Below, piece after piece: positions 1-7,278 of a stretch of 35,594 nucleotides of DNA. The notes under the pieces are model-generated. The model searched no databases and was not told where the DNA came from. It worked only from the letters and a program-made list of their open reading frames with translations. Origin of the DNA: Chryseobacterium sp. Leaf201 (GTDB lineage: Bacteria; Bacteroidota; Bacteroidia; Flavobacteriales; Weeksellaceae); assembly GCF_001421435.1 (NCBI RefSeq), contig NZ_LMKA01000077.1:1-35594 (forward strand), read 5' to 3'. Position 1 is the stretch's first letter. Every line of letters begins with the position of its first letter. Made by a program: the position numbers and the translations under genes.

Positions 1-107
1 AATAGATTTTTTTTCACATATTAATGAGTATTTATTTAAAAATTAATATCGTTAAACTCTGATAATATGCATGTTACAAATAAAATAAAATCACTTAATT
101 TTGATTT

Positions 108-115
108 TATTTTTG
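108..115 (+). promoter_or_regulatory. -7 promoter element of the GLPGLI gene
   Basis: The octamer TATTTTTG fits the Bacteroidota -7 consensus TAnnTTTG. It lies about 60 bases before the ATG at 175, inside the longer open frame that begins at 67, so it argues for the 175 start. I see no convincing -33 TTTG partner, and in such AT-rich sequence a chance match is possible. Confidence 0.35.
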
Positions 116-174
116 TGGTATCAAATAAAATATTAAATTTGAACCTGATTATAAAATCTTATCAATTCATTAAA

Positions 175-972
175 ATGTACAGAATATTCTTCTATTGTTT
201 GTTTATTTCATTATTATCAAATGCACAAAATAAACGTTTTGTATATGAGTATAGCTTTGCAGAAGATTCTACTCACATTGAAATTCAAGCAAAAGAATTT
301 TTGAATTTAGATATTGGAAAACAAGGCTCTCAATTCTACTCCTCTGATATTATAGAACAAGATTCTTTAGTGAAAATTAAAGAAAGACCAATTGGAAAAT
401 ATCCTTATCAAGGAATAAAATATTTAGATGTTATTATAAAAAATTATCCAAGTTTTGATATAAATTTTTACACAGCTAGTGGTATTTATTATAATGTTAA
501 TATAATAAAGAAACTAGATTGGAAAATTTTGCCTGAAAAAGATACAATTTTGGGATATTCTGTTCAGAAAGCAACAACAATATTATATAAAAGAAAATGG
601 ACAGTATGGTTTACTCCTGATATTCCAATTCAAGACGGGCCTTACTTTTTTCATGGTTTACCGGGCTTAATAATAAAAGCAGAAGATCAGAATAATAGTA
701 TTTCATTCAATTTAGTAGGAATAAAATCATTTAATCATTTTGATATCAGTGAAACTCCATATTACTTCAAGCTTGATACCGTTAAAATAACTGAAAACGA
801 TTTAAAAAAACTTCTAAGAAATTATTTGGATAAGCCCTCTCCAAAACTTAATAATGAATATGGAGATGTTAAACAAGTTTTTTATGATGGTAATGGAAAA
901 GAGGTGTCAAGTGCTGAATTTTATAGAATTACTGAACAAAATAATAAAAAACGCTTTAAAGAAAAGAAATAA
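175..972 (+). CDS. GLPGLI family secreted protein
   Basis: A 265-residue protein of the GLPGLI family, a Bacteroidota-specific group of exported proteins of unknown function. The family motif GLPGLI is present exactly, at about residues 161-166, in the context FHGLPGLI. The first 18 or so residues (MYRIFFYCLFISLLSNAQ) form a signal peptide ending at a typical A-Q cleavage site. I start the gene at the ATG at 175, because the frame back to 67 adds 36 residues ahead of the signal peptide and covers a promoter-like element. The C-terminus is lysine-rich (NNKKRFKEKK). The coding sequence is much more AT-rich than the genes after 1138, suggesting an accessory or recently acquired gene. No partner gene is visible; other GLPGLI genes often sit near TonB-dependent transport genes, which cannot be tested here. 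Confidence 0.9.
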   Translation: MYRIFFYCLFISLLSNAQNKRFVYEYSFAEDSTHIEIQAKEFLNLDIGKQGSQFYSSDIIEQDSLVKIKERPIGKYPYQGIKYLDVIIKNYPSFDINFYTASGIYYNVNIIKKLDWKILPEKDTILGYSVQKATTILYKRKWTVWFTPDIPIQDGPYFFHGLPGLIIKAEDQNNSISFNLVGIKSFNHFDISETPYYFKLDTVKITENDLKKLLRNYLDKPSPKLNNEYGDVKQVFYDGNGKEVSSAEFYRITEQNNKKRFKEKK

Positions 973-981
973 CCTATTAAG

Positions 982-1119
982 ATGGGATATTACAAAATAG
1001 GAGAAGCCCGAAAATCCTTTTTCAGAGTAGAAATAATTATTTGTTTCAGTATAATGCTAGTGATACTGAAACATAGATTTATAATGGAAGTAAGCGCACT
1101 AATGTTTTCTCAATTTTAA
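982..1119 (+). CDS. Possible 45-residue membrane peptide
   Basis: An ATG ten bases after the GLPGLI stop opens a 45-codon frame ending in TAA. The middle (VEIIICFSIMLVIL) is hydrophobic enough for a single membrane segment. I recognise no family. It could be a real small gene cotranscribed with the GLPGLI gene, a remnant, or a chance frame in AT-rich DNA. An 11-base inverted repeat lies inside it. Confidence 0.2.
   Translation: MGYYKIGEARKSFFRVEIIICFSIMLVILKHRFIMEVSALMFSQF
1042..1073. terminator. Inverted repeat, possible terminator or hairpin
   Basis: Perfect 11-base arms TGTTTCAGTAT (1042-1052) and ATACTGAAACA (1063-1073) enclose a 10-base loop. No clean T-run follows on either strand, so this is not a typical intrinsic terminator. 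It lies between the end of the GLPGLI gene and the end of the convergent DUF4126 gene, where a terminator would be expected. Confidence 0.4.
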
Positions 1120-1137
1120 CAAAATATAATTACCAAT

Positions 1138-1743
1138 TTATTTAACTATAACATTCTTACGTTTCCTGAACTTCCGCCATGCTTTCCGGCCGAAAAAAAT
1201 AACTGCGATAATGATCGCAATCGCAAAAACAGCGGCGATAACCGGGGCAGCGATAGCGAGGAAAGCCATAATTCCTGCGCCTGCCGTTTCCGTAGTTCCG
1301 ACGACGGAATTTCCCAGTCCGCCCGTTGTTGCGGTAGATGCAGCCCTGAGGCCCGCAAATCCTGAGCTGATGGTTGCTGCCGTCCCGCCACCGGCAATCA
1401 GGCCCAAAGCCCATTGCGGAAATGTTCCGAGGTCTGCGAACTGGCTGGCAAATAAGATGGAGCCTGCAACCGTAGCCATAGGAACCGAAATGGTATCCAG
1501 CAAATGATCGACAAAAGGAATATAATAAGCTAAAATTTCCACCACCGTGGCAATTCCGGTAATAATTAATGTGGGAAGCCCTGCAAGCCATTCAAAATGT
1601 TCATTCATGGGAATCCACTGAAGATAGGATGAAAGGCTTACGGCAAACATCGGAAGGAACACTCGGAATCCTGAAGCTGCAGCCAGGCCGATCCCGATAA
1701 ATGCGCTCAGTAAATACGGTAAAAAAGGAACATTGTCTAACAT
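1138..1743 (-). CDS. DUF4126 domain membrane protein
   Basis: A 201-residue integral membrane protein matching the DUF4126 family, whose function is unknown. It opens with a hydrophobic helix carrying the typical small-residue pattern (GIGLAAASGFRVFLP). Further hydrophobic segments follow, with a glycine/alanine-rich region in the middle (AGGGTAATISSG), a final helix (IAAPVIAAVFAIAIIIAV) and a basic cytoplasmic-looking tail (GRKAWRKFRKRK). The frame extends upstream to 1821, but those 26 residues are polar and overlap a TAAAGATA box (TATCTTTA on this strand), so I use the ATG at 1743. It is monocistronic by appearance, 190 bases downstream of rnpA on the same strand. Confidence 0.85.
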   Translation of the reverse strand: MLDNVPFLPYLLSAFIGIGLAAASGFRVFLPMFAVSLSSYLQWIPMNEHFEWLAGLPTLIITGIATVVEILAYYIPFVDHLLDTISVPMATVAGSILFASQFADLGTFPQWALGLIAGGGTAATISSGFAGLRAASTATTGGLGNSVVGTTETAGAGIMAFLAIAAPVIAAVFAIAIIIAVIFFGRKAWRKFRKRKNVIVK

Positions 1744-1770
1744 GTTAATTTTCAGATTAATTGTTTTGCT

Positions 1771-1778
1771 TAAAGATA
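1771..1778 (-). promoter_or_regulatory. -7 promoter element of the DUF4126 gene
   Basis: On the minus strand this reads TATCTTTA, one base from TAnnTTTG, 27 bases before the ATG at 1743. A TTG lies about 23 bases further upstream. It helps choose the shorter start of the gene. Confidence 0.4.
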
Positions 1779-1933
1779 CAAAAATGTAATCTTTCAGTTG
1801 ACAATTTTCCGGTTTTAACATGAACGGTTATCCTTTATCTGCGAAAGAAAACCTCTTCATCCGAAAATGAAAATGTATGATATTCGATTATGTGTTCAAG
1901 AGCACGTATTGATTAGCAGCAGATTAATACATC

Positions 1934-2308
1934 CTAAGCTTTTTTCTGGGCCTGGCAGAGTTTAATAAACTGATCTTCGATATCCTGAAATTTCTGCGGG
2001 ATTTCCTGGGATACCCAGAAAAGCATCGCGATGGACTTATCTCCGAAAGCCTCTTTAAACAGTTCCTTGTTCAGGCGGTAGCATTCGCGCAGAAGCCTTT
2101 TGATCCGGTTTCTGTGCACTGCTTTTTTAAAATATCTCTTGGAAACCGATACTGCAAATTTTGGATCATCAACAGGTGTTGCAGGTTTGTTCTTCAGAAC
2201 AATAATTCTGAGGTTCCCATGCGTTTTCCATTTACCTTTTTCAAAAAGTAAAGTAATCTCAGTGTTTTTCTTGAGTTTTTCGGCTCTGGGATATTTGAAG
2301 TCTGTCAT
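1934..2308 (-). CDS. rnpA: Ribonuclease P protein component
   Basis: A 124-residue small basic protein that pairs with the RNase P RNA to mature tRNA 5' ends. The family signature lies at about residues 65-75 as HRNRIKRLLRE (the RNR motif). The preceding FAVSVSKRYFKKAV matches the usual strand and helix before it. Length and charge are normal for the family. The gene follows tcdA on the same strand with a 78-base gap. Unlike many bacteria it is not beside rpmH/dnaA in this window. Its start codon lies within a 17-base palindrome, described separately. Confidence 0.95.
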   Translation of the reverse strand: MTDFKYPRAEKLKKNTEITLLFEKGKWKTHGNLRIIVLKNKPATPVDDPKFAVSVSKRYFKKAVHRNRIKRLLRECYRLNKELFKEAFGDKSIAMLFWVSQEIPQKFQDIEDQFIKLCQAQKKA

Positions 2309-2326
2309 TTACGGGCCGTAAATATA
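2307..2326 (-). promoter_or_regulatory. Palindrome and -7 element at the rnpA start
   Basis: Positions 2307-2323 form a perfect palindrome (ATTTACGG, G, CCGTAAAT) that covers two bases of the rnpA start codon. The minus-strand octamer TATATTTA at 2326-2319 resembles TAnnTTTG and overlaps the outer arm. If used, the transcript would begin only a few bases before the ATG. No clear -33 element is present, so rnpA may mainly be read from the tatD/tcdA promoter. Confidence 0.4.
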
Positions 2327-2386
2327 AGTTTTTTATTTTGCTTACTCATTTTCAGGCTTGCATTAATGTGATCCGATTTGATTAAC

Positions 2387-3112
2387 CTACTCTTTGTTCA
2401 GCAGGTAATTAATTACTTCCGAAGCCGTATACAGGCCGAAAATCGCAGGCATATAACTTATCGTCCCATAAAAAGAACGCTTGTAGTTGCTTCCGTCAGT
2501 CATTTTAAGGCTCTCTTCATCCTGGATGTCATTGGCGAAAACACAACGTACGCCTTTGTCAATTTTCTCTTTTTTAAGCCTTTTTCTCACCTGTCTGGCC
2601 AGATGGCAGTGTTCCGTTTTGCTGATGTCCCTTACCATTACTTTACTGGGGTCTGTTTTTCCGCCTGCACCCATTGAGCTTACGATCTTTATTCTTCTTC
2701 TTTTGGCGGCGATAATCAGGCAGAGTTTAGGCGTAACACTGTCGATACAGTCCAGTACATAATCGAACTTGTCAGAATCCAGGACTTCATCCATTCTCTC
2801 AGGGTTCAGGAATTCGTTGATTTTGGTTAAATGAAGGCCGGGGTTAATATCCATAAGCCTTTCAGCAACTACCTCCACTTTATATTTTCCTACCGTTGAA
2901 TGCAAAGCGGGCAGCTGCCTGTTGATATTCGTGATGTCTACCGTATCGCCGTCTACAATAGTCATGTTTCCTACTCCGGCTCTTGCCAGGAATTCGGCCG
3001 CAAAGGAACCGACACCACCTAAGCCGACAACCAGTACCGTTGCCTGATTCAACTTTTTTAAACCGTCTTCCTTAATAAGAAGCTCCGTTCTCTCCAGCCA
3101 TTTCTTATCCAT
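2387..3112 (-). CDS. tcdA: tRNA threonylcarbamoyladenosine dehydratase (TcdA/ThiF family)
   Basis: A 241-residue E1-like (ThiF/MoeB/HesA superfamily) enzyme. TcdA uses ATP to cyclise t6A37 of ANN-decoding tRNAs to ct6A. The nucleotide-binding GLGGVG is at about residues 30-35. D54 and D56 lie in IVDGDTVD, NRQ is at about 64-66, the DCID motif at 121-124, and SSMGAGGKTDP at 145-155, all as in TcdA. It is a little shorter than the roughly 268-residue E. coli protein, lacking part of the C-terminus. The start codon overlaps the end of the upstream TatD-like gene by 8 bases, so the two are translationally coupled. MoeB or another E1-like role is less likely, because the zinc cysteines and partner sulfur-carrier genes are absent. 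Confidence 0.88.
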   Translation of the reverse strand: MDKKWLERTELLIKEDGLKKLNQATVLVVGLGGVGSFAAEFLARAGVGNMTIVDGDTVDITNINRQLPALHSTVGKYKVEVVAERLMDINPGLHLTKINEFLNPERMDEVLDSDKFDYVLDCIDSVTPKLCLIIAAKRRRIKIVSSMGAGGKTDPSKVMVRDISKTEHCHLARQVRKRLKKEKIDKGVRCVFANDIQDEESLKMTDGSNYKRSFYGTISYMPAIFGLYTASEVINYLLNKE

Positions 3113-3731
3113 TTTTTATCGTCTCTAAATTTTCTAAAATCTGTTCATTCATTTTTTCCGTGGAAATCCCTCTGAGTTCCGAGGCTTTCCCGTAAAGTTC
3201 CCCGATGTTGAAATCTTCATTGTCAGTTTCCAGAAAGATTCTGTCTGCCGGGGTCGTTTTAAAAGTATTCTGCAAAGATAAATTATACAGAAGCGCTTTT
3301 CCAAAACTCAGGTAAAAATTATGGCGAAGCAGATCATCCGCAATACTCTGTTTTTTATTAAAACCATGAATAATCATAGGCTGTTCAGCCTGTTTTTTAA
3401 AGGAAATTACTTCATAGAACTTTCTTACACAATGTATAATAACGGGTTTTTTTATTTCGTTGGCAAATCTGATCTGCCGTAAAAAAACATCCTCCTGGAT
3501 TTTCAGGTCGGTTTCTGCAAAAGAATCCAGCCCGCATTCGCCTACAGCAAAACAGTCTGCCGTAATATTAGATTCCAGCCATCTGAACTGGTCTTCAATA
3601 GCCGATGGATCAATATCTTTAGGATGAATTCCAACAGAATACGGAAAATTCACCGGATCTGCACCTAAACCCAGATTATAGATGCCGTTTGGCATTATTT
3701 TTTTATGATGATGAAAATCAAAAAACTCCAT
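3105..3731 (-). CDS. TatD-like metal-dependent hydrolase
   Basis: A 208-residue TIM-barrel hydrolase of the TatD family, whose members act as DNases or DNA-repair exonucleases. Metal ligands are visible in order: the HxH-like DFHHH at residues 5-9, E65 in GECGLD, H100 in VIIHC, H122 in IIHGF and D170 in LETD. It is shorter than the usual 260 residues, which is common for the Bacteroidota branch. The frame begins with a TTG at 3737, but the ATG at 3731 puts the first metal motif at the normal distance from the N-terminus. It is the first gene of a unit with tcdA (8-base overlap) and probably rnpA. Confidence 0.85.
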   Translation of the reverse strand: MEFFDFHHHKKIMPNGIYNLGLGADPVNFPYSVGIHPKDIDPSAIEDQFRWLESNITADCFAVGECGLDSFAETDLKIQEDVFLRQIRFANEIKKPVIIHCVRKFYEVISFKKQAEQPMIIHGFNKKQSIADDLLRHNFYLSFGKALLYNLSLQNTFKTTPADRIFLETDNEDFNIGELYGKASELRGISTEKMNEQILENLETIKNG

Positions 3732-3772
3732 TTTCAAAAATAATATTAATTATAACCAAATCCTATTTCTTA

Positions 3773-3812
3773 AACGAACGTTTATAAGTTTGTTAAAAAA
3801 ATCTTAACTTTA
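3773..3812 (+). promoter_or_regulatory. Possible operator and promoter of the TetR-type regulator
   Basis: An imperfect inverted repeat, AACGAAC (3773-3779) and GTTTGTT (3788-3794), has 7-base arms with one mismatch and an 8-base spacer. A -7-like box TAACTTTA follows at 3805-3812, 15 bases before the ATG at 3828. The layout fits autoregulation by the TetR-type product, and the site also lies upstream of the divergent tatD-like gene. This is inference from position and symmetry only. Confidence 0.35.
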
Positions 3813-3827
3813 CTAAAAGTGCACTGT

Positions 3828-4457
3828 ATGAAGAAAAAATTTACCGAAAAACAAATTCATATATTAGATATTGCAGAAGAGCTGATTGCCAAAAAAGGCT
3901 ATGAAGGAACATCAGTGAGGGATATCTGCTCAAAAGCCAATATTAACGTGGCGATGATCTCCTATTACTTTGGCTCTAAAGAAAAAATGATGTCCTATCT
4001 CTATCAGTACAGGGTATTGAAAACCAGGGAGAATTTTTCTGAATTTGCAGACACGATCAAAGATGGAAAGCCGGAAATGCAGATGAAGGAGATCATTAAA
4101 TATATTGTTTCACAGTTATTCAAATACAATTATTTCCATGGGTTTGTTACCCAGGAGCTCCGCCATACCGATACCGTGAAAGGCGAGCTGCTGGATTTCT
4201 ATCAGATCTTCGTAAAAAAGCTGGATGAAGTGATTAAAAAAGGAGTGTCTTCCGGGGTTTTTACGTTTACTCCCAAACCTGAAGATATCCTGACGACCAT
4301 TATCGGGTCTACCTTGTTCGTTATCCGGAACAGAAATTTCTACGAGCTTTATGTTCCCAATAAAAGCGAAGAAACCTATGCCAAAGAAGCGGAGAAGAAA
4401 GTGAAAATGAATCTTTTAATGAGTGTTTTTGCCATTCTGGGCTATGCAGCAGACTAA
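3828..4457 (+). CDS. TetR/AcrR family transcriptional regulator
   Basis: A 209-residue one-component repressor. The N-terminal TetR DNA-binding domain is clear at about residues 3-50: ILDIAEELIAKKGYEGTSVRD followed by the recognition helix region ANINVAMISYYFGSKEKM. The remaining helical domain would bind a ligand and dimerise; no ligand can be inferred. The frame opens with a GTG at 3819, but the ATG at 3828 gives the usual short basic tail. It is divergent from tatD and 103 bases ahead of bamD, with its own promoter-like sequences. In this position in Chryseobacterium-type genomes it may act on distant envelope or efflux genes; nothing here fixes a target. Confidence 0.9.
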   Translation: MKKKFTEKQIHILDIAEELIAKKGYEGTSVRDICSKANINVAMISYYFGSKEKMMSYLYQYRVLKTRENFSEFADTIKDGKPEMQMKEIIKYIVSQLFKYNYFHGFVTQELRHTDTVKGELLDFYQIFVKKLDEVIKKGVSSGVFTFTPKPEDILTTIIGSTLFVIRNRNFYELYVPNKSEETYAKEAEKKVKMNLLMSVFAILGYAAD

Positions 4458-4504
4458 AATTACGTTAAATAATCATAAAAAAAAATCTATTGACAAAAAA
4501 GTTA

Positions 4505-4512
4505 TATTTTTG
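4505..4512 (+). promoter_or_regulatory. -7 promoter element of bamD
   Basis: TATTTTTG matches TAnnTTTG exactly, 49 bases before the bamD ATG. A TTGAC at 4490 is too close to act as the usual -33 element. This is the likely promoter of a bamD-rpoZ unit. Confidence 0.5.
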
Positions 4513-4560
4513 CAAATTAGTAAATCGGCTGTATCATCCGAAAACTGTTGAATTTTTTAT

Positions 4561-5556
4561 ATGAAAAAATATATTTTAGGTGTTTTTGCTGTAGCGGTAT
4601 TGTCATCTTGTGTGAGCCGGCAGGAAAAAGCAATGAAAAGTGCTGATAAAGACTTTATTCTGAAGGCAGCCAATGATAATTTTACCAAAAAGAAATGGAA
4701 AAATGCATTAGCGCTTTATGACAGATTGGCCAACCTTGTAGCCGGTACAGATGATTTCCCTAATGTAGGCTTTAACACGGCGTATGCCAACTACTATGAT
4801 AAAAACTATAAACTGGCAGGGCATCAGTTTAAAAACTTCGCGGTAAGTTTCCCGAAAGACCCGAGAGCGGAAGAAGCGGCTTATATGTCTGCCCTATGCT
4901 ACTATGAAGGGTCTATGGATTATAACCTGGATCAGTCTACGACCCAGTCGGCTATTAATGAGCTTCAGGATTTCCTGAATAACTATCCTAATTCCGAAAG
5001 GTCTAAAAATATCAATACCCTTATTGACGAACTTTCTTATAAGCTGGAGCTTAAGGCGTATGAAAATGCAAAGCAGTACTTCAAAATGGGCGAGTACAAG
5101 GCGGCAAACGTAGCATTGGAAAACGTACTGGAAGACTTTCCGAGTACAAAGCTCCGTCCTCAGATCTATGATTTTATCGTAAGGTCACGTTACGAGCTGG
5201 CGACCAAATCCGTTTATGACCTGAAAGACGAGCGTATTGAAAGTGCTCTGGCATTTACAAGACAGATTGAAAAAGAAATGCCGGGTACTGAAGTTGCTAA
5301 AATAGCGGTGGATATCAGACAGAAGCTTGAAAAGGAGAAAAAGGATTTTGTTGTTGTAAAAAAACAGACTGAAGCAAGAATTGCTGTTTTAACGGAAAGA
5401 CAGAAAAAGCTGGAAGCACAGAACGCTGAAAAGTCTAAAACCGAGCAGCAGATGAAAGATCAGATGGATGCAGAGAAGAAAGCAATGCAGATCCAGAGGG
5501 ACAGTGCAGCGATTAATACCCCTCCGCCGGCTGCCACTTTCAAGATTCAAAGATAA
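4561..5556 (+). CDS. bamD: Outer membrane protein assembly factor BamD
   Basis: A 331-residue lipoprotein of the BAM complex, which folds beta-barrel proteins into the outer membrane. The lipobox LSSC places the acylated cysteine at residue 17. TPR-like helical repeats follow, with the typical features of BamD: NFTKKKWKNALALYDRLANL near residue 40, the KDPRAEEAAYMSALCYY segment near 100, and QDFLNNYPNSERSKNIN near 140. The last 80 residues are a charged coiled coil (KQTEARIAVLTERQKKLEAQNAEK) ending in a proline-rich tail, longer than in proteobacterial BamD. It is 42 bases ahead of rpoZ, as in many Bacteroidota, and probably cotranscribed with it. Confidence 0.93.
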   Translation: MKKYILGVFAVAVLSSCVSRQEKAMKSADKDFILKAANDNFTKKKWKNALALYDRLANLVAGTDDFPNVGFNTAYANYYDKNYKLAGHQFKNFAVSFPKDPRAEEAAYMSALCYYEGSMDYNLDQSTTQSAINELQDFLNNYPNSERSKNINTLIDELSYKLELKAYENAKQYFKMGEYKAANVALENVLEDFPSTKLRPQIYDFIVRSRYELATKSVYDLKDERIESALAFTRQIEKEMPGTEVAKIAVDIRQKLEKEKKDFVVVKKQTEARIAVLTERQKKLEAQNAEKSKTEQQMKDQMDAEKKAMQIQRDSAAINTPPPAATFKIQR

Positions 5557-5598
5557 TTCGTAAATTTGCGGACTTAATATAAAATTAATATTCTCAAA

Positions 5599-5922
5599 AT
5601 GAGTGTAAAAGATACAAAAGCAGAAGTAAATACCATTACTTACGATAAAGATAAGATTGAAGACAAGTTAGGCTCAATCTATGAAGCGATTGTTATCATG
5701 GGAAAAAGAGCAGAGCAGATCAATGCTGAAATTCGTACGGAATTGCATAACAAGCTTGATGAGTTCGCCGTTCACAATTCTACATTGGAAGAAGTGTTCG
5801 AAAACAGAGAGCAGATCGAAATTTCAAAACATTACGAAAAACTTCCGAAACCGACTTCTATCGCTATCGAAGAATGGCTGAATGAAGACATCTACTTCAG
5901 AAAAACTGAAGAAAGAAAATAG
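5599..5922 (+). CDS. rpoZ: DNA-directed RNA polymerase omega subunit
   Basis: A 107-residue protein matching the Bacteroidota form of the omega subunit, which helps assemble and stabilise the beta' subunit of RNA polymerase. The conserved omega core is visible as IYEAIVIMGKRAEQIN at about residues 29-44. The C-terminal half (EEVFENREQIEISKHYEKLPKP, divided here at several charged residues) is the extension typical of this phylum. It lies between bamD and coaBC, a recurrent order in flavobacteria, and is followed by a strong hairpin, so the bamD-rpoZ transcript probably ends there. Confidence 0.88.
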   Translation: MSVKDTKAEVNTITYDKDKIEDKLGSIYEAIVIMGKRAEQINAEIRTELHNKLDEFAVHNSTLEEVFENREQIEISKHYEKLPKPTSIAIEEWLNEDIYFRKTEERK

Positions 5923-5944
5923 AAATCAGTATGTTTTTATAAAT

Positions 5945-5980
5945 AAAGGTCATAAAGGAAATCTTTTCTTTATGACCTTT
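5945..5980 (+). terminator. Hairpin terminator after rpoZ
   Basis: Perfect 13-base arms AAAGGTCATAAAG (5945-5957) and CTTTATGACCTTT (5968-5980) enclose a 10-base loop. The downstream T-run is short, but position and stem strength fit a terminator of the bamD-rpoZ unit. Confidence 0.7.
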
Positions 5981-6039
5981 GCTGTTTCAAAGGTTTATCA
6001 TAAAAATTAAGTAATTTAGTATTCTTAAAATTAATCCTA

Positions 6040-7242
6040 ATGAGTCTTTCCGGGAAAAAAATTCTCATCGCAGTTTCTGGAGGAATTGCCGCTTACAAAA
6101 TTCACTTTCTGATCAGGGATTTTATCAGAAAAGGAGCTGAGGTTCAGGTAATCATGACGGCTGATGCAGAACATTTTGTAACCAAGCTCAGCCTGTCCAC
6201 ATTATCTAAAAAACCGGTGTATACAGACTTTTACAGCGACAACGGAACCTGGAACAGCCATGTGGAAATGGCTTTGTGGGCAGATGTAATGCTGATGGCA
6301 CCGTGTACGGCAAATACCCTGTCTAAAATGGTCCATGGGATGTGTGACAGCCTGCTTATTGCGACCTATATGTCTGCAAAATGCCCCGTTTTTATTGCTC
6401 CTGCAATGGATCTGGACATGTATGTGCACCCTTCCACAAAGAAAAATTTAGAGCTGGCAGAAAGTTACGGCCATCATATTATTCCCGCTGAACATGGCGA
6501 GCTGGCGAGCGGACTGGTCGGGCAGGGGAGAATGGCTGAACCCGGAACCATTGCAAAGGCTGTTGAAGATTTTTTCAATTCAGATACAGTAAAATCACTA
6601 GAAGGCAAAACCGTTTTAATTACAGCCGGACCCACCTATGAGGCTATTGATCCCGTGCGTTTCATCGGGAACCATTCTTCCGGGAAAATGGGCTTTTCCA
6701 TAGCTGAGGAAGCTTCAAAAAGAGGTGCTAAGGTTATTTTGGTTTCCGGACCGAGTTCTGAGAAAGCCAAAGGGAAAAATATTGATCTTCACAGGGTAAC
6801 TTCAGCAAAAGAAATGCTGGAGAAAGTCCTGGAGTTTTATGAAACCACAGATATCGGAATTGCAAGCGCAGCCGTTGCAGATTATGCCCCGAAAGAAGTT
6901 GCCCGGGAAAAAATAAAAAAAGACAGTGACAGCCTGATGATTGAGCTGGTGAAAAACCCGGATATCCTCAAAACAATGGGTGAGAGGAAAACCCATCAGT
7001 TTCTGGCAGGCTTTGCGCTGGAAACCCAGAATGAAGAAGAAAATGCAAAAGGGAAACTGGAAAAGAAAAACCTGGATATGATTGTCCTGAATTCCCTTCG
7101 GGATGAAGGTGCAGGATTTAAAAACGACACCAATAAAATAAAAATATTTACCAGAACGGAAAAAAGGGAATTCAGCCTGAAATCTAAAGAAGAAGTGGCC
7201 GGGGATATCCTGGATTTTATTGAGGCTCAACTTTTAAAATAA
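6040..7242 (+). CDS. coaBC: Bifunctional phosphopantothenoylcysteine decarboxylase/synthetase
   Basis: A 400-residue fusion for two steps of coenzyme A synthesis. The N-terminal CoaC part is an FMN-dependent decarboxylase and the C-terminal CoaB part joins cysteine to 4'-phosphopantothenate. CoaC shows GGIAAYK (14-20), the active-site H74 in SHVEMA and the flavin segment APCTANTLSKM. CoaB begins near residue 188 with VLITAGPTYEAIDPVRFIGN and the HSSGKMG nucleotide motif, then AAVADYAPK and the lysine-rich KIKK. Two positions differ from E. coli Dfp: PAMD has Asp124 where Asn125 is usual, and ELASG has Ser157 where Cys158 is usual. Both look like Bacteroidota traits rather than damage. The gene is 36 bases ahead of the PorD-like gene, and the two are probably an operon. 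Confidence 0.95.
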   Translation: MSLSGKKILIAVSGGIAAYKIHFLIRDFIRKGAEVQVIMTADAEHFVTKLSLSTLSKKPVYTDFYSDNGTWNSHVEMALWADVMLMAPCTANTLSKMVHGMCDSLLIATYMSAKCPVFIAPAMDLDMYVHPSTKKNLELAESYGHHIIPAEHGELASGLVGQGRMAEPGTIAKAVEDFFNSDTVKSLEGKTVLITAGPTYEAIDPVRFIGNHSSGKMGFSIAEEASKRGAKVILVSGPSSEKAKGKNIDLHRVTSAKEMLEKVLEFYETTDIGIASAAVADYAPKEVAREKIKKDSDSLMIELVKNPDILKTMGERKTHQFLAGFALETQNEEENAKGKLEKKNLDMIVLNSLRDEGAGFKNDTNKIKIFTRTEKREFSLKSKEEVAGDILDFIEAQLLK

Positions 7243-7278
7243 TTTTAATAAATTTCCGTTCTTAATTTTTAACAGAAA

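Noticed and set aside
1146..1591. Several open frames of 83-144 residues on both strands inside the DUF4126 gene
   Set aside because: They overlap a coherent membrane protein, have skewed Arg/Ser or Cys/Gly composition and match no family; they are shadows of the GC-richer codons there.
4490..4495. TTGACA before bamD as a sigma70-type -35 box
   Set aside because: It is only 9 bases from the TATTTTTG box and no TATAAT lies 17 bases downstream; Bacteroidota promoters do not use this consensus.
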